DNA of 64,000 nucleotides from Membranipora membranacea (taxonomy: Eukaryota; Bryozoa; Gymnolaemata; Cheilostomatida; Membraniporidae), in the NCBI GenBank assembly GCA_914767715.1, contig OU612065.1, positions 15,872,001 through 15,936,000 of the forward strand, written 5' to 3'. This document shows, in pieces, positions 12,501 to 25,062 of the stretch. The notes below the pieces were generated by a model. That model ran no database searches. It was not told the origin of the DNA and was given only the letters and a program-made list of their open reading frames with translations. The translations under genes were made by a program, and so were the position numbers. Positions within the stretch are counted from its first letter, which is position 1. Every line of letters begins with the position of its first letter.

Positions 12501-14235
12501 ACAGTTAATTGCTGCCGATTAGCAGTTCTCATCATGCGATTGAGTTGAGACTTGGGATAAGGGGGTTTTGGCATATACCGAGTCTTATGACATCATCAAT
12601 TATGATGTCACATGACCTCGATATTCAAATCTATCGGTTGTATTCCTTTATATTTGCTTGCAAATATTTTTACCGTTTCTAGTTGTAATTGTTATTATTT
12701 ATCATGCAAGTCTTTCCTTTTTCCTGTTGAGGCTTTTTGGTGTTGGTGTTTAGTGTGTTTGAGATTGAACCAGTTCATATACATTACTTTTACTTCACAT
12801 ACATACAAAATAATTTACCTCTAGCTTGTCTATATATGAACATTATTTTGGATAATACTCATTTGTTGAGAATATTTTACAGAATACCCGAATATAATGA
12901 AGTCTGACTGTTTTACTTCCATAGAGGAGGGATAAGGAAAACAGTCTGTCGGGATCGGTCCCTCTATAAGTATATTAAATTATCATATATTCCTATATGT
13001 TTCTTGTTGCACTTTTATTTGTAGACAACCGAGCAAGCTCACTTAACGTCGAGCCGTCCCGTGATGAGGTTGAGCGGGGGAGACGATCTTCTCTACAGCC
13101 TGATCACTATTCTTACTTAGCCCATACAGCTATAGTCCCAGCAAACACACCGCAGGTAAGTGCTTACTGTCAGGATTAAGGGGTAATAAGACTGAGAACA
13201 GCAGGTCCAGAATGCTTACTATACTGATCACACCTCATCCATATAACTTTTATGCTTCTCACTACAATACATCTCCCTCGCCTTAACAGTGGTGATTAGA
13301 TATATTCCATCCTGAGATTTCTATCTAGCATATAAATTCTTGTTTTAACAAACGTACCATATCCTCTATAAGCTTCCCCTTCCTCATTATCACCTCCGTC
13401 CGGCTCCGTATTAAGGATTAATCAACCAATATCTCAAAGTTGGAGCCATTAACCTACAAATACATTAGGTTTTCAGCTGGAAATCCTCATGGGTGTATTT
13501 TAGGAAGCCAAAGTAAGAGGAAATGTCTTAACAGATTCAAACAATCCCTAAACACCATCTTAGGCATCTTCTATTCATGAAACCTGGTATATTGCCACAT
13601 TGCTATTAGCGTCAGAACTTGTTGACACAATATTTAGAGATTGGCAACACAGATAAATGATAGGTCACCCATCTTAAACACTGTAGTTTCCTAAATGTCA
13701 TCGCTCAATTCAGCGCACATTGGAGTGCTAAACAGCGGTAAGCTAACAGTTATCCTCATATCATGTCACAGCCTCTTACAGCATACTACTGAATAACATT
13801 GACATATTGATACCGTAATTATAACACTTGACGCAAGAGAATGTCCTAAATAATTAGCATCCAGAGTCTGCAATTAGGGGCAAAATTAAAAAATTATACA
13901 CAGGCTGACATGTTCAGTTACTATGAACTAAACGACTATCATATACCAAAACATTCCTCTCTCCATATGGCCTATGAGATGAGCCTCAAGTGTCCTGGTC
14001 TTATTGTTCTTAAGAATGTGTCATACTACCAGCTAACACCTGGTATCCCTGGGTACAGATTACTTTACACTGTTGACCAGATGTATTTGACAATTAGAAC
14101 CACTGTCACTATCACGTGTGACAACTGTACAGCCTTCCCTTGTAATGACTAAACAACAACTTTTTGCCTTTTTTTTGTTTTCTATTCTGCTAGACAGCTA
14201 TTAAACCTACAGCTGGGAAAAGGCTTATTGGTTGA
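526..14235 (+). CDS. SCYL2: SCYL2-like pseudokinase (5' end outside window)
   Basis: SCYL2 (CVAK104) is a clathrin/AP2-associated pseudokinase of endosome-Golgi traffic. Exons read: 526-628, 933-1124, 1396-1602, 1730-1762, 2293-2409, 2900-3028, 3620-3820, 4205-4447, 4580-4715, 5261-5379, 6196-6461, 7196-7366, 10535-10665, 13025-13155, 14194-14235; all junctions are GT-AG and phases agree, giving about 740 residues. The family is shown by the C-lobe: TEPVIGSLANVLGDF and GMIHCDICPRNVIV match the SCYL2 TEPVFASLANVLG and VHGNITPENI regions, and a SDVFSLG helix follows. The HRD equivalent is HCD, and DFG is replaced by SGY, so activity is unlikely. After the kinase fold come helical, HEAT-like segments (about 2900-5379) more diverged from SCYL2, then a Ser/Pro/Arg-rich disordered tail. 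A 33-nt micro-exon lies at 1730. The last exon, ending RLIG-stop, follows a very strong pyrimidine tract but is the least certain. The N-lobe must lie left of the window. Confidence 0.8.
1987..2057. repeat. short intronic inverted repeat
   Basis: GGATGTTTACCA (from 1987) pairs with TGGTAAACATCC (ending 2035); a third related copy, ATGGTAAACAT, lies at about 2047-2057. It lies in a SCYL2 intron and could fold as a hairpin. No function is evident. Confidence 0.5.
3217..3309. repeat. 93-bp foldback element
   Basis: The ends are perfect 14-bp inverted repeats, ATTAGGAGTTGCTC (3217-3230) and GAGCAACTCCTAAT (3296-3309). Pairing continues imperfectly inward (CACCCTT against AAGGTTG). It sits in the SCYL2 intron between exons 2900-3028 and 3620-3820. 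The shape fits a tiny foldback transposon remnant or a structured intronic RNA. Confidence 0.55.
4493..4512. repeat. poly-C tract
   Basis: Homopolymeric C run, interrupted once by T, in the SCYL2 intron between exons 4205-4447 and 4580-4715. Its length is likely to vary between individuals and sequencing reads. Confidence 0.85.
7367..10534. other. 3.2-kb SCYL2 intron, no gene seen
   Basis: Long intron flanked by exons 7196-7366 (phase 2 end, CT|GTAAGT) and 10535-10665 (TTTCAG acceptor). The joined codon CTG keeps the frame open. I recognised no exon, RNA gene or clear repeat in it; the short ORFs present have no coding character. Confidence 0.6.
11041..11061. repeat. (ATT)7 microsatellite
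   Basis: Seven ATT units immediately before the first 811-bp repeat copy. Microsatellites at such edges often mark the end of a mobile or amplified repeat. Confidence 0.85.
11068..11878. repeat. higher-order repeat, copy 1 (811 bp)
   Basis: First of two direct tandem copies offset by about 811 bp in a SCYL2 intron. Inside it are two A sub-units about 176 bp apart (each starting near GTCAAGAACTAC and ending CTAATTACACTAATTAGTG) and three B sub-units of about 140 bp (starting 11440, 11581, 11721). Each B unit carries a near-palindromic TGACATCAT..ATGATGTCA, then a TCACATGACC box and an AAAATGGCCGCCAT or AATATGGCCGCCAT box. Short ORFs across it come from the repeat and are not taken as genes. 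Confidence 0.9.
11879..12690. repeat. higher-order repeat, copy 2
   Basis: Second copy, in the same orientation, ending near ACCGTTTCTAGTTG. The three B sub-units start at 12251, 12392 and 12532, each exactly 811 bp from its partner in copy 1. The copies differ by scattered substitutions and few indels, so the duplication is fairly recent or homogenised. Confidence 0.9.
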
Positions 14236-17200
14236 CAGGCTATAGGATATTTCTCCCATATCCGTATGTACGTACATGTCTCCCATATCCATATGTACGT
14301 ACATATCCGTATGTACATACATGTCTGCATGACATATATCTGGTAATAGATATGCACTTGGTTAATAATTTTGATTTATAAAATGTTTTTAAAATGTTAA
14401 CGTGAAACTTAAAAAAGTAGCTGGATAGTGTGTCGCTTCTCACGCAGGGCTTATGTATGCTTGTCACTTTTAATCTGCAACCAACCACAGCCAAGGTCTC
14501 TTACATTACTGCGTGCCCTTCGGGACACCGCTGAGCTTTGTTTTGTTGGGCATGATGAGTATTACTCTCGGGGCTCGCTCTCACCACCTGCCCACTGATG
14601 CCATGTTACACTGTAAGTGACAGTACCAACAAATGTTTTTGAAAGAGGCTGGTGACAAGGCAGGTGCACCCTACTCGCCAGTTGGTCATCTGCGTCAAAT
14701 CCCTGTCAGCTGTAATGCTTGGTTACTTTCGTTGGAGTGTTGGTTACAAATGAAATAGTTGTGTTGAGATTGCTTCAGGGCTAAATACACCTGCCTGTCA
14801 TCTTGTACCCTCGCTCAATAGTTGGTACAGTTTAATTTCTCACCAAGAGGTCACCAGATGACATACCAATTCCATTCTATAGAGATGAACTGGTGTGTGA
14901 TTGGATTGGGTGTAAAAAAATTAGGAATTATATTTCGTTTTTTTTCCTCGGGAACTCAAATACGACCTTGAGTTTTCGCAAAAATGAGTTTGTCAATCGG
15001 TTTGGTGAACAAAACGGTCTTCTGATTTCAATCAATTCGTTATTTTAAGAATGGAGGCAGAGTATTGTGCTCTGTAAAACATTTTAATCATTAATCACAG
15101 GTTTGGCCTCATGGTGAGGAGGTTGACCCTTTCCTAGTAGAGCCATCTGGAAGCTGATCCTGGGTAATGGGTTCAAATTATAAGGATCAGGAGTTATACA
15201 GGGCCTTGCTGACAAAATACTTTGATAATATATCTTTAGCTTTATTCAGCCAATATGAAGATTTTGAGTTGTACCCCCTCAAACAATCTTGCTGATTATA
15301 ACACAACTGCCAGCGGTTATCTACTTTGTCAAAATTTCATGAGCGGAAATAATTATTCATAATAATATTTACTAAAAGGATTTTTATGATTAAAAATTCC
15401 TCATAGATGAGAAGAATATTGCAACAGCGCCTAGCTGGGAGATATCTAGATTCCTAACTATGCTTGGCAGCCTGTTGTTGACTAATTCCTTGTGACATCT
15501 GTTGTATTTCCACACTCTATGGATGATATTACATCGGCACATATGTTGCAAACTTGTATCACTGTGAGAAAGTAGACCCTATTCTAAGCTTTAGATAGCC
15601 TCATATCTCACACTGTTGCTGTCGCGACAGTGCTATTTTGCTTCGTAGTCATTCACACACTCTGTTTGACTTATTTTGCTTATTCACCGAGCGCAGTCCT
15701 CACCTTCAAGCCTTTGCGTTGTCGCTTATCACCCTTTGGATCATGGTAAAATCATCTAGAGCTGTGTGATACACCTGGATGTCTCCTCCTTTGGCAGTCA
15801 ATCAACAGTGCAGGCAGGCGCAGCGGCATATTCTAATTGATAATTGGTTGTTGTGTAATGTGTACGAACAGTGATAGAGACCTGATAGAGACCTTAGAGT
15901 GCGATGACAGACACCCCATTATTAGTGATGAGATAAGGTGACAGTGGCGCCAGATGAAGGTATCTCCGTCATCATTGTACCCTACAGTACAGTAACAGCA
16001 TCCTGGTGATATATACACCTAATCTATCATATCATAGTCTATATTAGGTACCTGCAGCTGGTGCTGCTTGTGTTTGAAACAACTACTCACCTACAGCTAC
16101 ACTGAAATAAGGTTATACCAGTGTTTAGGATCACGACAGCACTTAATTCTGGTAATTTCGGTAAATATGCCCAGACCAGTAATACAATCACCATTAATCA
16201 TGATTTGCCTGTTTGAGGACGGTGGACATACATTGATACAGATTCCTCCATGTCCTCAGCTCACATGTCAATTACACTGTGCCGTCACTGAAGTAGTACA
16301 CAACCTGAGCAAAAACATTACATAACCATTACAACCTGGTACATGGCATGTTTTTTCCTCTGCCAACAACCATCAATATGTTGAGCTGCCTCCCCATTGC
16401 CGCTAGCATTGCGGATATACAATACAGATGTCTCTTTAACTGAAAAAAACGATAAGGAAAAATGTGATGCTCAGTGATGCTCTATATGGTGAGGACAACC
16501 ATAAACAGGACTTGTTTTTTATTGTCCTCCCAATTTCCCTAAATTAATCAAAAGCATCATTGGAAAGTCAAATGATTCACCATTGACAAATTTGCAGGTG
16601 TCCAGAGTTAACACGATAATTGTTGATCGCTATAAACAGTCACTTCTCACACTGTTGTTGTTTGTTTCACAACAGTGATAAAACTCAGTCAGATGGTCAG
16701 TCCATGATGACAAATGATCCAGCTATTTTTGAGCTCGTTCACGGCGACACTCCAAGTTAAGAGGATGGCCTTAGGAGGCCAGCTGGCCAGTGCATATTGT
16801 CTGCTAAATTTGTTACCAGCACTAAATGTACAGCTTTATCATCAGATTCTTGGCTCTGTCAAAATCATTGACATAAACAATTATTTTTTAAAGCATTGAG
16901 TTCCCCCATATAGATAAATATCTGCTGTTTTCATTGCCTTGCAGCTGTGAAGGACGAATGTCAAAAAATTCCAGAGATGAACAAATTGCTTTTGAGACTT
17001 TCAACAGGCAGGAAGATATTTTTTACACAATATATAAATTTATGTATGGTATGTGATACGCAACACAGTACAAAGCAAATTCGTTTGTTGGCTTCAAAAT
17101 TCCATCGAGAACAACCTAATGCCTTACACAACCCGACTACTCTTTGATACGACATCTGCTCATGGCAATCCTAGTGTTGGTTACGTGTAGATGACACAAC

Positions 17201-20200
17201 GAGGGTCATACACCGGTGTATTAAGTATACCACTACGGGCAGACCTGGGGTTGGATAAGCTGCGTCACAACAGGATTTAAAGTATGATGCAATTGTACCA
17301 ACCAATGGTTCTCTCATCTATCTATTATCTTTCATAGTTTTCACTACTTCTAGACTTGCACCTGATGCTTATTAATTTTTCCAAACATCTGAGAAGGATT
17401 AAACCTCTACGCAGATCCATATAATTGATATACAATTATAATATTAAGACAAAAAACTTCTGGACCACCATATCCAGCCAGGGCTTCTCTTGATCATACC
17501 AGTGGTTTGAGACTTTGACAACTGAAGTGTTGGCCCATCCATCTCAAAGCTTTGTATACCAATCCAAACGTCATCCTCAGCTCAAACTCCATACCTCATA
17601 CCATGATATACTGCTCTAAACTTAGAATTGTAGTATTGAGTGGAATTATTTTTAATAAAATTTACATAAGAGCCAGCTGTGGATAGATGTGTGACTCTAT
17701 CTACCCTTTCTCCGAAACAATCACAAACAAACAACAAACACCAAGAGACAAAGTATTGGAAGGCTCGACTTCAGGATATAGCCTGCGGTAGTCGAAGGCT
17801 GCCTACTATATATGGCCGCCCGCCCCGGGGCTAAATCTGATCAGATACTCAGACAATAAGGAGACATTAACTGATCGTACATAATTATGTATTATAGTTT
17901 CAGCAATTAATGAACAATCACTACTCAAGCTGGCGATCATCTCACTTTTCATAAGAATTTTCAATCAAACCTGGAAGTATTGTGGCCATGTGTGGGGTAG
18001 ACAGGGTGTCTCGGCCTATCTAATTGCTTTGTTTCCACTCTAATCAAAAGCAGCGCAAGTGCCAAAACTCATACTCAACTGCCAAAATGCCATGAGGCTT
18101 TGGCCTTTTAGTCTTGAAGTGGCCAACTATTGGTTTTGATTATCATTGATTTGGTATAATAGTGTCTTATGTTAAATGTTTGTGGCTACTTGTTAAACAA
18201 ATCATATTGCTGGTACATGTGCAACATAACAGGCACCGTTTGGGGAGCGGGCGTCAGTATGGCTGTATTATTCTAAAATTTAACAGGTGCTAGGTGCAAT
18301 GCTTGTAAAATCCACAACAGAAACCCAACCAAAGGCACTTGCACCGTGAGTGTTATAATGTGCATACCAGGTTCGTAATTTGTAGTACTCTAGCTGAGGT
18401 TTGTGATCACATTTCCATACAACTCCTACTGCCTTTTTAATTTTCACTTGCGTGAATCATGGGTGCTCTGGTACCGCCCCTACTCTTAGGAAATTGTTTA
18501 CAGTGTCGAAATACACAGTGCCTCCCTGTTACTGAGGCTATCAGTGTCTGCATTTGCTGCACCCAGGTGCGCTGTAGACTTCGTGTCTCGAGTGAATAGG
18601 TTATGTATAGGCCAATGAACAGGCTATTGGCTATCAACATTTGGCTTCCGCATACTATGATAAGCCGTGTTCCCATTAGCGCAAATTACTGCTAATACCA
18701 CGTCTCCAACAAAAACAAGTATTAATAGAGAAATAAAGGCTAAGTATAAATACCCAGCTGATATAATAGATGGGAAACTTTTGGAATATCATCTTATCAT
18801 GTACTCTATATGATATAGCCACTATTTATACCATATTGTTCAGAAGATAGATGCAATTATAATGGAGCTAAAATATACTCCTACACACTAATAAGTCTAA
18901 AATTAAAATAAATTCAGCCATATCCACTAAGCCTGAACCCTTTGAAGTATGATACACTGAGTAGGGATATACAGTATCCATCTAAGTAGATTAGGAAACT
19001 GGGGTATTTAGGGACCAGCTGGTTTCAGGTGCGATTATGTTTTGTGTTGTAGTGTACATATTGTACACTTGTTACAATGATGAGGTGCAAATATACACTG
19101 TGGCCAAGAGGGCTAGCAATCTTTTGTAACAATTATTTGTTTTCCGCAAATTTGTGTTGATTCTGTATATTGAGCTCAGTTATCGAGACATAGTGGTGCC
19201 CACAAAAATTAGCTGTGGCCTGTTTGGCACACGTGTTCTGGTCTTGAGTATGATATAGATCTAAGTGAATAGCTCAGTGTTTAGGTAAAAGATTTGTGAA
19301 GCAGCGAGGAGGCACCGTGGACAGCTGACTAACAGTTGAAAGCCAAGGCATTCACTAAACACAGGTGTGATGGAGACTGGCTGTCTACAATCATGTCATT
19401 GATTCCTTATGTTTATTAGATAGAATGTCAATAGCTCTGGTAGTGTGGGGCATGTAATGCATCAGATATAGAAAAGCAATCCGAAGTAAACTTGGGCCAT
19501 GAACAATAATTATTTCATTACAAGCCAATGATGCTATTATTATTATACACTCATTTGTTTGATTCCATTCAGAGAATAGCAATCGCATCATTGAAAGTCA
19601 AAGAGGTGCAACAAACTATGAATGTATGAATAATACCTCTCGTGGGGAGGCAAAACAGCGCCAGTGTAATTATACAGCACAATAAAAGCCCCATGAATGA
19701 CTTATACCTTAGTGTTGTATTTCAGGAACAAAGTCAGCCTAAAAGCCCAGCCTCTGCAGCTGTTTGTCGCCTTAGCTTGCCTTGGATACATTAAATCCAA
19801 ATTGGTGTCAATTTGACAGTCTAATTAATACAATAAGCAAGGAGAAAAGATTGTTTCAATTTGTGCAGCAAAAGTTGGCGTTCCCTTTTTTTGCAGTCCA
19901 CTCCGATTAAACACAGTCTGGTATAATTTTCGTGATGGGCGCCCTCTTTAATTTTAGAGCTATGAGAATGCAGTGATTTCCACAGCACAGGTGTTTTTGG
20001 GCCATGTCAGTTTTATGGTCAAAATATATACAAAACAAGTGGAGCTGACATAACTGTAAGTCAGCAACACAATAATGCGAATGGAAAAACCATACAATTC
20101 CTGTTTGCAACAAATTAAAAAAAAAACTCATATATTTATAGATGGTAGATGAAGAAAACCAGCCAATTCCTAAAGCAGACTCCGGGAGCTTGATGAAATC

Positions 20201-22936
20201 TATTCTGTCACGTCTTGATTCCTTGGCATCACATTTCAACTCAAAAGGAGTGCCGGCTTCTTATCCTGAAGACCGCTAGAGCAGTTCCAATCGGTAAAGC
20301 TTCTCCCGCTAGGGTAAAAACCAGGCCTCTATCTGAATGTTGCAAGTTCCTCTTACTGTCAATAAAGCCTTAGGAAAAATATTTTATTTTTTGGAATGTC
20401 TTTTAAATTTTTTGAACAGATGTAGGACACTTCTTTGAATTTTTATAACCCACATCCAAACCCCCCTGTTGATTTTTTCTTTTCTGATAATATTGTGCAA
20501 ATCCATGTTGTGTATCTGTATGCAGTGCAGCCTACTTGTAATCATTTTGTGCCATAGATATACCAGTTGACAGCATTTGATCATGTATACTAAATACCTT
20601 TAAAACCTTTAAAAATGATGATCTTATAGCTTCGATAGTTTTAATTTTCTCTCTGATACCATTACATTAGTACAGGTATGCATAGTCTTATTGCAGCTAT
20701 CAATAGCGTGTATCAATTGTAATAAATGCAAAAAAGAATCAATTTACTGAACAAGTTTTTCTTGTGAACGGCCGCCTGGAAAGCAGATGGTTTTGTATCA
20801 ATAGTCTGACGAGTTCCCATGACTTATGAGAACTTAGAGGTGGGAAAAGGCATCCTGCAGCCTCTTATTAGGATATAGAATCTATAGCCAATGTATGTTT
20901 GTCAGTGTTTAATTACTGGTGTCCACCATTATCTCACAAACAAATCGTGGGGAAAATTAGCAGGTGCGAGGCACTTGATTTCATCTTTATATAGAAGTTA
21001 TAGAATGTTCCCATAGTTTTATCCTGTAATTACCATCAATAAAGATCTTCAGTGTCCCGAGCAATTATTATAAGTTGACTGTGAGGTCTTGTGAAAGGCA
21101 AAACAGGGATAAATACGTCTTGTGACCATAGCCAAGTGCCGCTCATGGTGCTGTGGGCGCCCTTACCATGTTGCTCAATAGTGATAGGAGACCCAGTTCC
21201 TTTCCTACGCATGACTATCAACTATGATGTATAAGCTATCCCTGAAATATCTTGGCCTTGAGCACTCAGGTATCGGCACTTAGGCAATCACTCAGGTATA
21301 CCTTTACATCACATCATATTTTTCTATGAAGCTGATTCAAAAGTCATGATAATGTGCCATGAAATTTCTCACTTTGTTTGGCTGTTGATCCAAAACATCT
21401 TTTGGGAGAATTTTGCAGCTGTTTTAAGCTGTTCCATTCCCACAAAACGCCTAAAAGAATGCTATGTTGTTTATGGAGCAATAATTTGACATCTCTACTA
21501 CCATTTATCCAAGCCAATGGATAATCATAAAAAGCATGTAGTTTAGTGATTATACCCTTTTCATTCAAGTCAGCAAAGCTATGTCAACGAACAGTGTAAA
21601 GAGATTAGCTTGTAGAAATGAAGAAAAGCTCTATGGATAAGATCTTGTTTTCTGTTCCTGTATAAATAGGACACACACCTGCATATCCAATGGGGATGAT
21701 TGTCCAATTTATACCCCCATTAACTCCACTGTGTACAGAAAAATATTTAAAAGTCAACTTGGCTTCTTACTGTTATGAAATAGCTAATAGCTATTGTTAA
21801 TCTGTTCAAAGTCAAAATGCTGAGAAAACTTGGGTTCAGTTGTCCAGCCTCGTCAACAGCTGAAAATGACTCACTACCAGTATGACTCTTAACCCACACA
21901 AAAAATATGAAGTTTTTAAATCTGTTTTTTTCCTGTTTTATGCGATATCCACATTCCATTGGTTTCAACTGTTTAGCATTGCTAATTAGGGATTTGTATA
22001 CGGGTGAGAGTGGGACCTTTTATGTATTGTGTCTCCATCTGCATATCCCAGATGTTGGCTTAAAAGTCTAAGTGTCACCAAGGCGCCTCTGTAACCTCAG
22101 ATATTCAATTTCCGCTTACCATAAATTACGCAACCAGATGCTAAAAAGAAGTCAGAAGTTTGTTTGAGATCCCAATAATTTTTATGTCTTTACTAAAAAT
22201 TCTTCCTAGCGCCCTTCCGCTATTAGATGGCTACAGAAAGTGGGTAGTGGAAATCTCAACAGCTTTAAAGCTTTGTATATTTTTGTGCGTGTATGAAGCA
22301 AATTTAATAAAGTTATGCTGGGCATTACTTCTTGGTAAAATATGGATTTCCAATTACGCGGCATCAGAAACAAAAATTGTGTTGTGAATACTTTGGTACT
22401 GTTGTTATGTGACTATTGACTAATAAGCTTCTAAAACAATCCCCAAGCGAGTTTTCATCAATAGTGAGGCAGCTGCTTCAATAAGCATGCTGCCGTGTGA
22501 TGATGATACTAGTCCTCACGCAGGCAGCTCTGCAGCGACGGCGGCTGCTGCTTCGAGTAATCACGCAGGTGTAACATACTCGACCACATACATGGTATTT
22601 GTAATCAATAAGATTCTGCATACGGACAGATGGACTGTTCCTGGACCAGCTGCCAGCAAAGCAGAGCAGATAAGACAACTGGCGCTGCTGCTGTTGCCTG
22701 CAATAATTCAGATAAACAGATGAGCAGCAGCATATGTGGCATCGGGTTGGCTGGGTCAAACATTGCCGGATCTACTATCTTATATCAAGCATAACATCTG
22801 CTTATACACAACATGAATCTTTCATTCACACATGCCTCTCCTATTGATCAAATACGATATCAAAATATTTCCTGCATCTGCTCAATATTGAAAGAAGTAT
22901 TGATTTTCAAAAACCATTTTAAACTTGGTACCCTGA
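14236..22936. other. 8.7-kb intergenic region, no gene recognised
   Basis: Downstream of the proposed SCYL2 stop. I found no conserved exon on either strand. It holds a short imperfect tandem repeat at 14255-14325 and a weak tRNA-like stretch near 15100-15190. A possible alternative SCYL2 terminal exon near 19726 is discussed under rejected items. Confidence 0.5.
14255..14325. repeat. imperfect short tandem repeat (CATATCCGTATGTACGTACAT)
   Basis: About three imperfect copies of a unit built from CATATCC and GTATGTACGTACAT, just downstream of SCYL2. The alternating GTAC/GTATGTAC steps are self-complementary. Confidence 0.7.
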
Positions 22937-23208
22937 GCTGAGCGCCCTGGTAAGCTGAGCGCCCTGGTAAGCTGAGCGCCCTGGTAAGCTGAGCGCCCTG
23001 GTAAGCTGAGCGCCCTGGTAAGCTGAGCGCCCTGGTAAGCTGAGCGCCCTGGTAAGCTGAGCGCCCTGGTAAGCTGAGCGCCCTGGTAAGCTGAGCGCCC
23101 TGGTAAGCTGAGCGCCCTGGTAAGCTGAGCGCCCTGGTAAGCTGAGCGCCCTGGTAAGCTGAGCGCCCTGGTAAGCTGAGCGCCCTGGTAAGCTGAGCGC
23201 CCTGGTAA
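22937..23208. repeat. perfect 17-bp minisatellite, 16 copies
   Basis: The unit GCTGAGCGCCCTGGTAA repeats 16 times with no mismatch that I can see, with a partial unit at the 3' edge. It is strikingly GC-rich compared with its AT-rich surroundings. Because 17 is not a multiple of 3 and the reverse strand of the unit has no stop in any frame, long antisense ORFs arise here by construction; I do not call a gene. Confidence 0.97.
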
Positions 23209-24440
23209 GCTGGCTGTAAGCGCAATGTGCCACTGAATTACACAGAGAATTATATGTTACTGTTCCAGATCAAGGTTTGATTATCGTCAGGTCAAGTTTG
23301 AAATGACCAGACATGACACATGACCAAAATCAAGCACCTGTGCTCAACAGTACATCTGCCGCAACAAACGAGGAAAACAAGCTAATGTCTCATCATCACA
23401 TCACATCATCACATTACAGTCTATACTGGAACTGGTGACATGTGCAGATGCAAGGATAAAATTATCAGCTGTTGTCAAAAATATGCGTAAGTGACACTGC
23501 AGGAGCTGGGGGTTGCACAGCTGCTATTGTCATCTGTCATTACTTCATATGGACAATCCTGTTTTGATTTCTTGACAACAGAATTGTCATAACATGTTTA
23601 TCTCAGTGCCAATTTACTGGTCAGCTCTGCAGCTGAGCTAGGTCATATGGTCTATCTTCCAAGAGATGTTTTTTGATGCATTTGAATTGTTTCATGAAAA
23701 GAAGGCTTGTATCATAGCTGCCCGATTTTGAGACCTGACAAGCTGACGCATCCATCATGAAAGCTGCCTATGTACTGTATTAGATGCTAGTGATTCTTTT
23801 AATGAATAACACATTTGTTGGTTTTTGGTTGTAATATAATTAATGTTTATTTAATTGACCTTGATGGTTAAAATGAGTTCTGGTGACTCGACAAGGGTTT
23901 TGACAAAATAATTCAATAACAATACGACAAAAATCAAATGATCATTGAGATAGAATAACTATTTCTGTAAATTAAGAGACGCCTACTAACTGGGTGTCTT
24001 GATTAGCCAGAAGACGCAATACAGAAAAAGAGTAGCACTTTACTTTGCAAGTTAAGCACTAAGTAAGAGAATGGAAGATGATACAGTTTGTTGTAAACTC
24101 AGTAAAAATGATATTTCACATACTAGCTACTTCATATAAGCACACATACACAAAACACTTGCCCATCGCATATTAATATATAAAGTAGGAAGTCTTTTCC
24201 ATGTCGCTACAGACACTCATGCATCACTGTAGCTAGCTAAGTTGATCTTGATGGCTCACATCTTATTGTTCATTCTCTCGGGGCGGACTATCATCCATAC
24301 GACACAACAGGAGAACCGCGTAGTGGCGGACTACGCACGGGCTGGGCTCTGTATTCTTTGTGAGTAAATGGCGCATGACAACAGCTTCAGTTGTTCACAA
24401 CACAACCACATGTATAGGGACCGACATCTATATGGGCTGT
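23209..24440. other. intergenic, nothing recognised
   Basis: Between the minisatellite and the 3' end of the Id gene. It may contain the Id 3' UTR (Id is on the minus strand). I saw no further exon or RNA gene. Confidence 0.5.
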
Positions 24441-24962
24441 TCACACTTTTCTCAGATCATCCTCGGAGTCATTCTGAAAGAAGGAAAGATAGGCACATTA
24501 GTATAATGATAATGGTAAGATGGATGCAAGCAACAATTATACAAAGTGTTGATTCAGTTTGACTTTGCAACTTCACTAATTACCATTGAACAGATATTTG
24601 AAGGCTTTCCAAACATGTAGCACAATTGATTGATTATAATAGTATTGTTGTAAGATAATTACCTCATACTCCATCTTGTTTGTCTGAAAGCTTTCAGTGA
24701 GTGGAGCTTTGCTCTCCTCATCATCGCTCTCGAGATCTAGTGTATCCTGGAGATCGAAGATATAATCGATAACATTCTGTAGAAGCTCGGTCTTGCTCAT
24801 CTTATTCTTGGTGGAGCAGTTTGGTACTAGCTCTTTGAGCTTGTAGTAAAGCTCTTGCATCTCGGTTTCTTGATGTGAGATCTTCTTTACCTTGTAGCTT
24901 TCTGGGTTCAGTTTGGTGATATCAAGGGTATGTCTGCTTGAGATATCTATGACAGCCTTCAT
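24441..24962 (-). CDS. ID: Id-type helix-loop-helix inhibitor
   Basis: Id proteins are nuclear HLH factors that lack a basic region. They dimerise with bHLH E proteins and block their DNA binding, often downstream of BMP signalling. Exon 1 is 24663-24962 and exon 2 is 24441-24473, joined GAG|GT...AG|AAT in phase 0, giving 110 residues. Helix 1 (about residues 34-46) includes MQELYYKLKELVP, then the loop, then helix 2, KMSKTELLQNVIDYIFDLQ, closely matching vertebrate Id helix 2 (KVSKVEILQHVIDYILDLQ). There is no basic stretch before helix 1. After the HLH there is an acidic Ser-rich segment, and the short second exon encodes NDSEDDLRKV-stop. A small 3' coding exon after the HLH is typical of Id genes. 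The start is the first ATG downstream of a TATA box, about 65 bases from a plausible start site. Confidence 0.92.
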
Positions 24963-25054
24963 GATGATGATAGTGAGTTTTATTTATCCGTAGAGTTTGT
25001 AAGATTAGGTTTGGTTTGCGATTGCAGTATGACTGGAATCTCCTCAGCTCCCAG

Positions 25055-25062
25055 TATTTATA
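25055..25062 (-). promoter_or_regulatory. TATA box of the Id gene
   Basis: On the minus strand the sequence reads TATAAATA, 93-100 bases before the Id ATG. This predicts a start site near 25028 and a 5' UTR of about 65 nt. A GGGGCGTG (Sp/KLF-like) box lies just upstream at about 25083-25090. Confidence 0.7.

Noticed and set aside
15102-15190. tRNA-like sequence (TGGCCTCATGGTGAGG, then GGGTTCAAATT)
   Set aside because: Box-like segments are present but the arms do not pair and the spacing is off; too weak to call a tRNA or SINE.
16945-17050. Exon-like stretch reading EQIAFETFNRQEDIFYTIYK between an acceptor and a donor
   Set aside because: It is too short, matches no family I know, and its phase does not fit the SCYL2 exon ending at 13155.
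19726-19794. Alternative terminal SCYL2 exon starting EQSQPKSPAS after a TTTCAG acceptor, phase 0, with a stop
   Set aside because: It fits the phase, but the exon at 14194 is much closer to the previous exon and has a far stronger pyrimidine tract. Kept only as a possible isoform.
22487-22570. Ala-rich ORF start (MLPCDDD) with a possible donor
   Set aside because: It is low-complexity GCT/GCA sequence, and no downstream plus-strand exon could be found to join it.
22860-23233. Two long overlapping antisense ORFs (121 and 104 codons) of repeated LPGRSAYQGAQLTRALS
   Set aside because: They exist only because the reverse strand of a 17-bp perfect repeat lacks stops in all frames; there is no independent coding sign. 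The array is also not CRISPR: there are no spacers.
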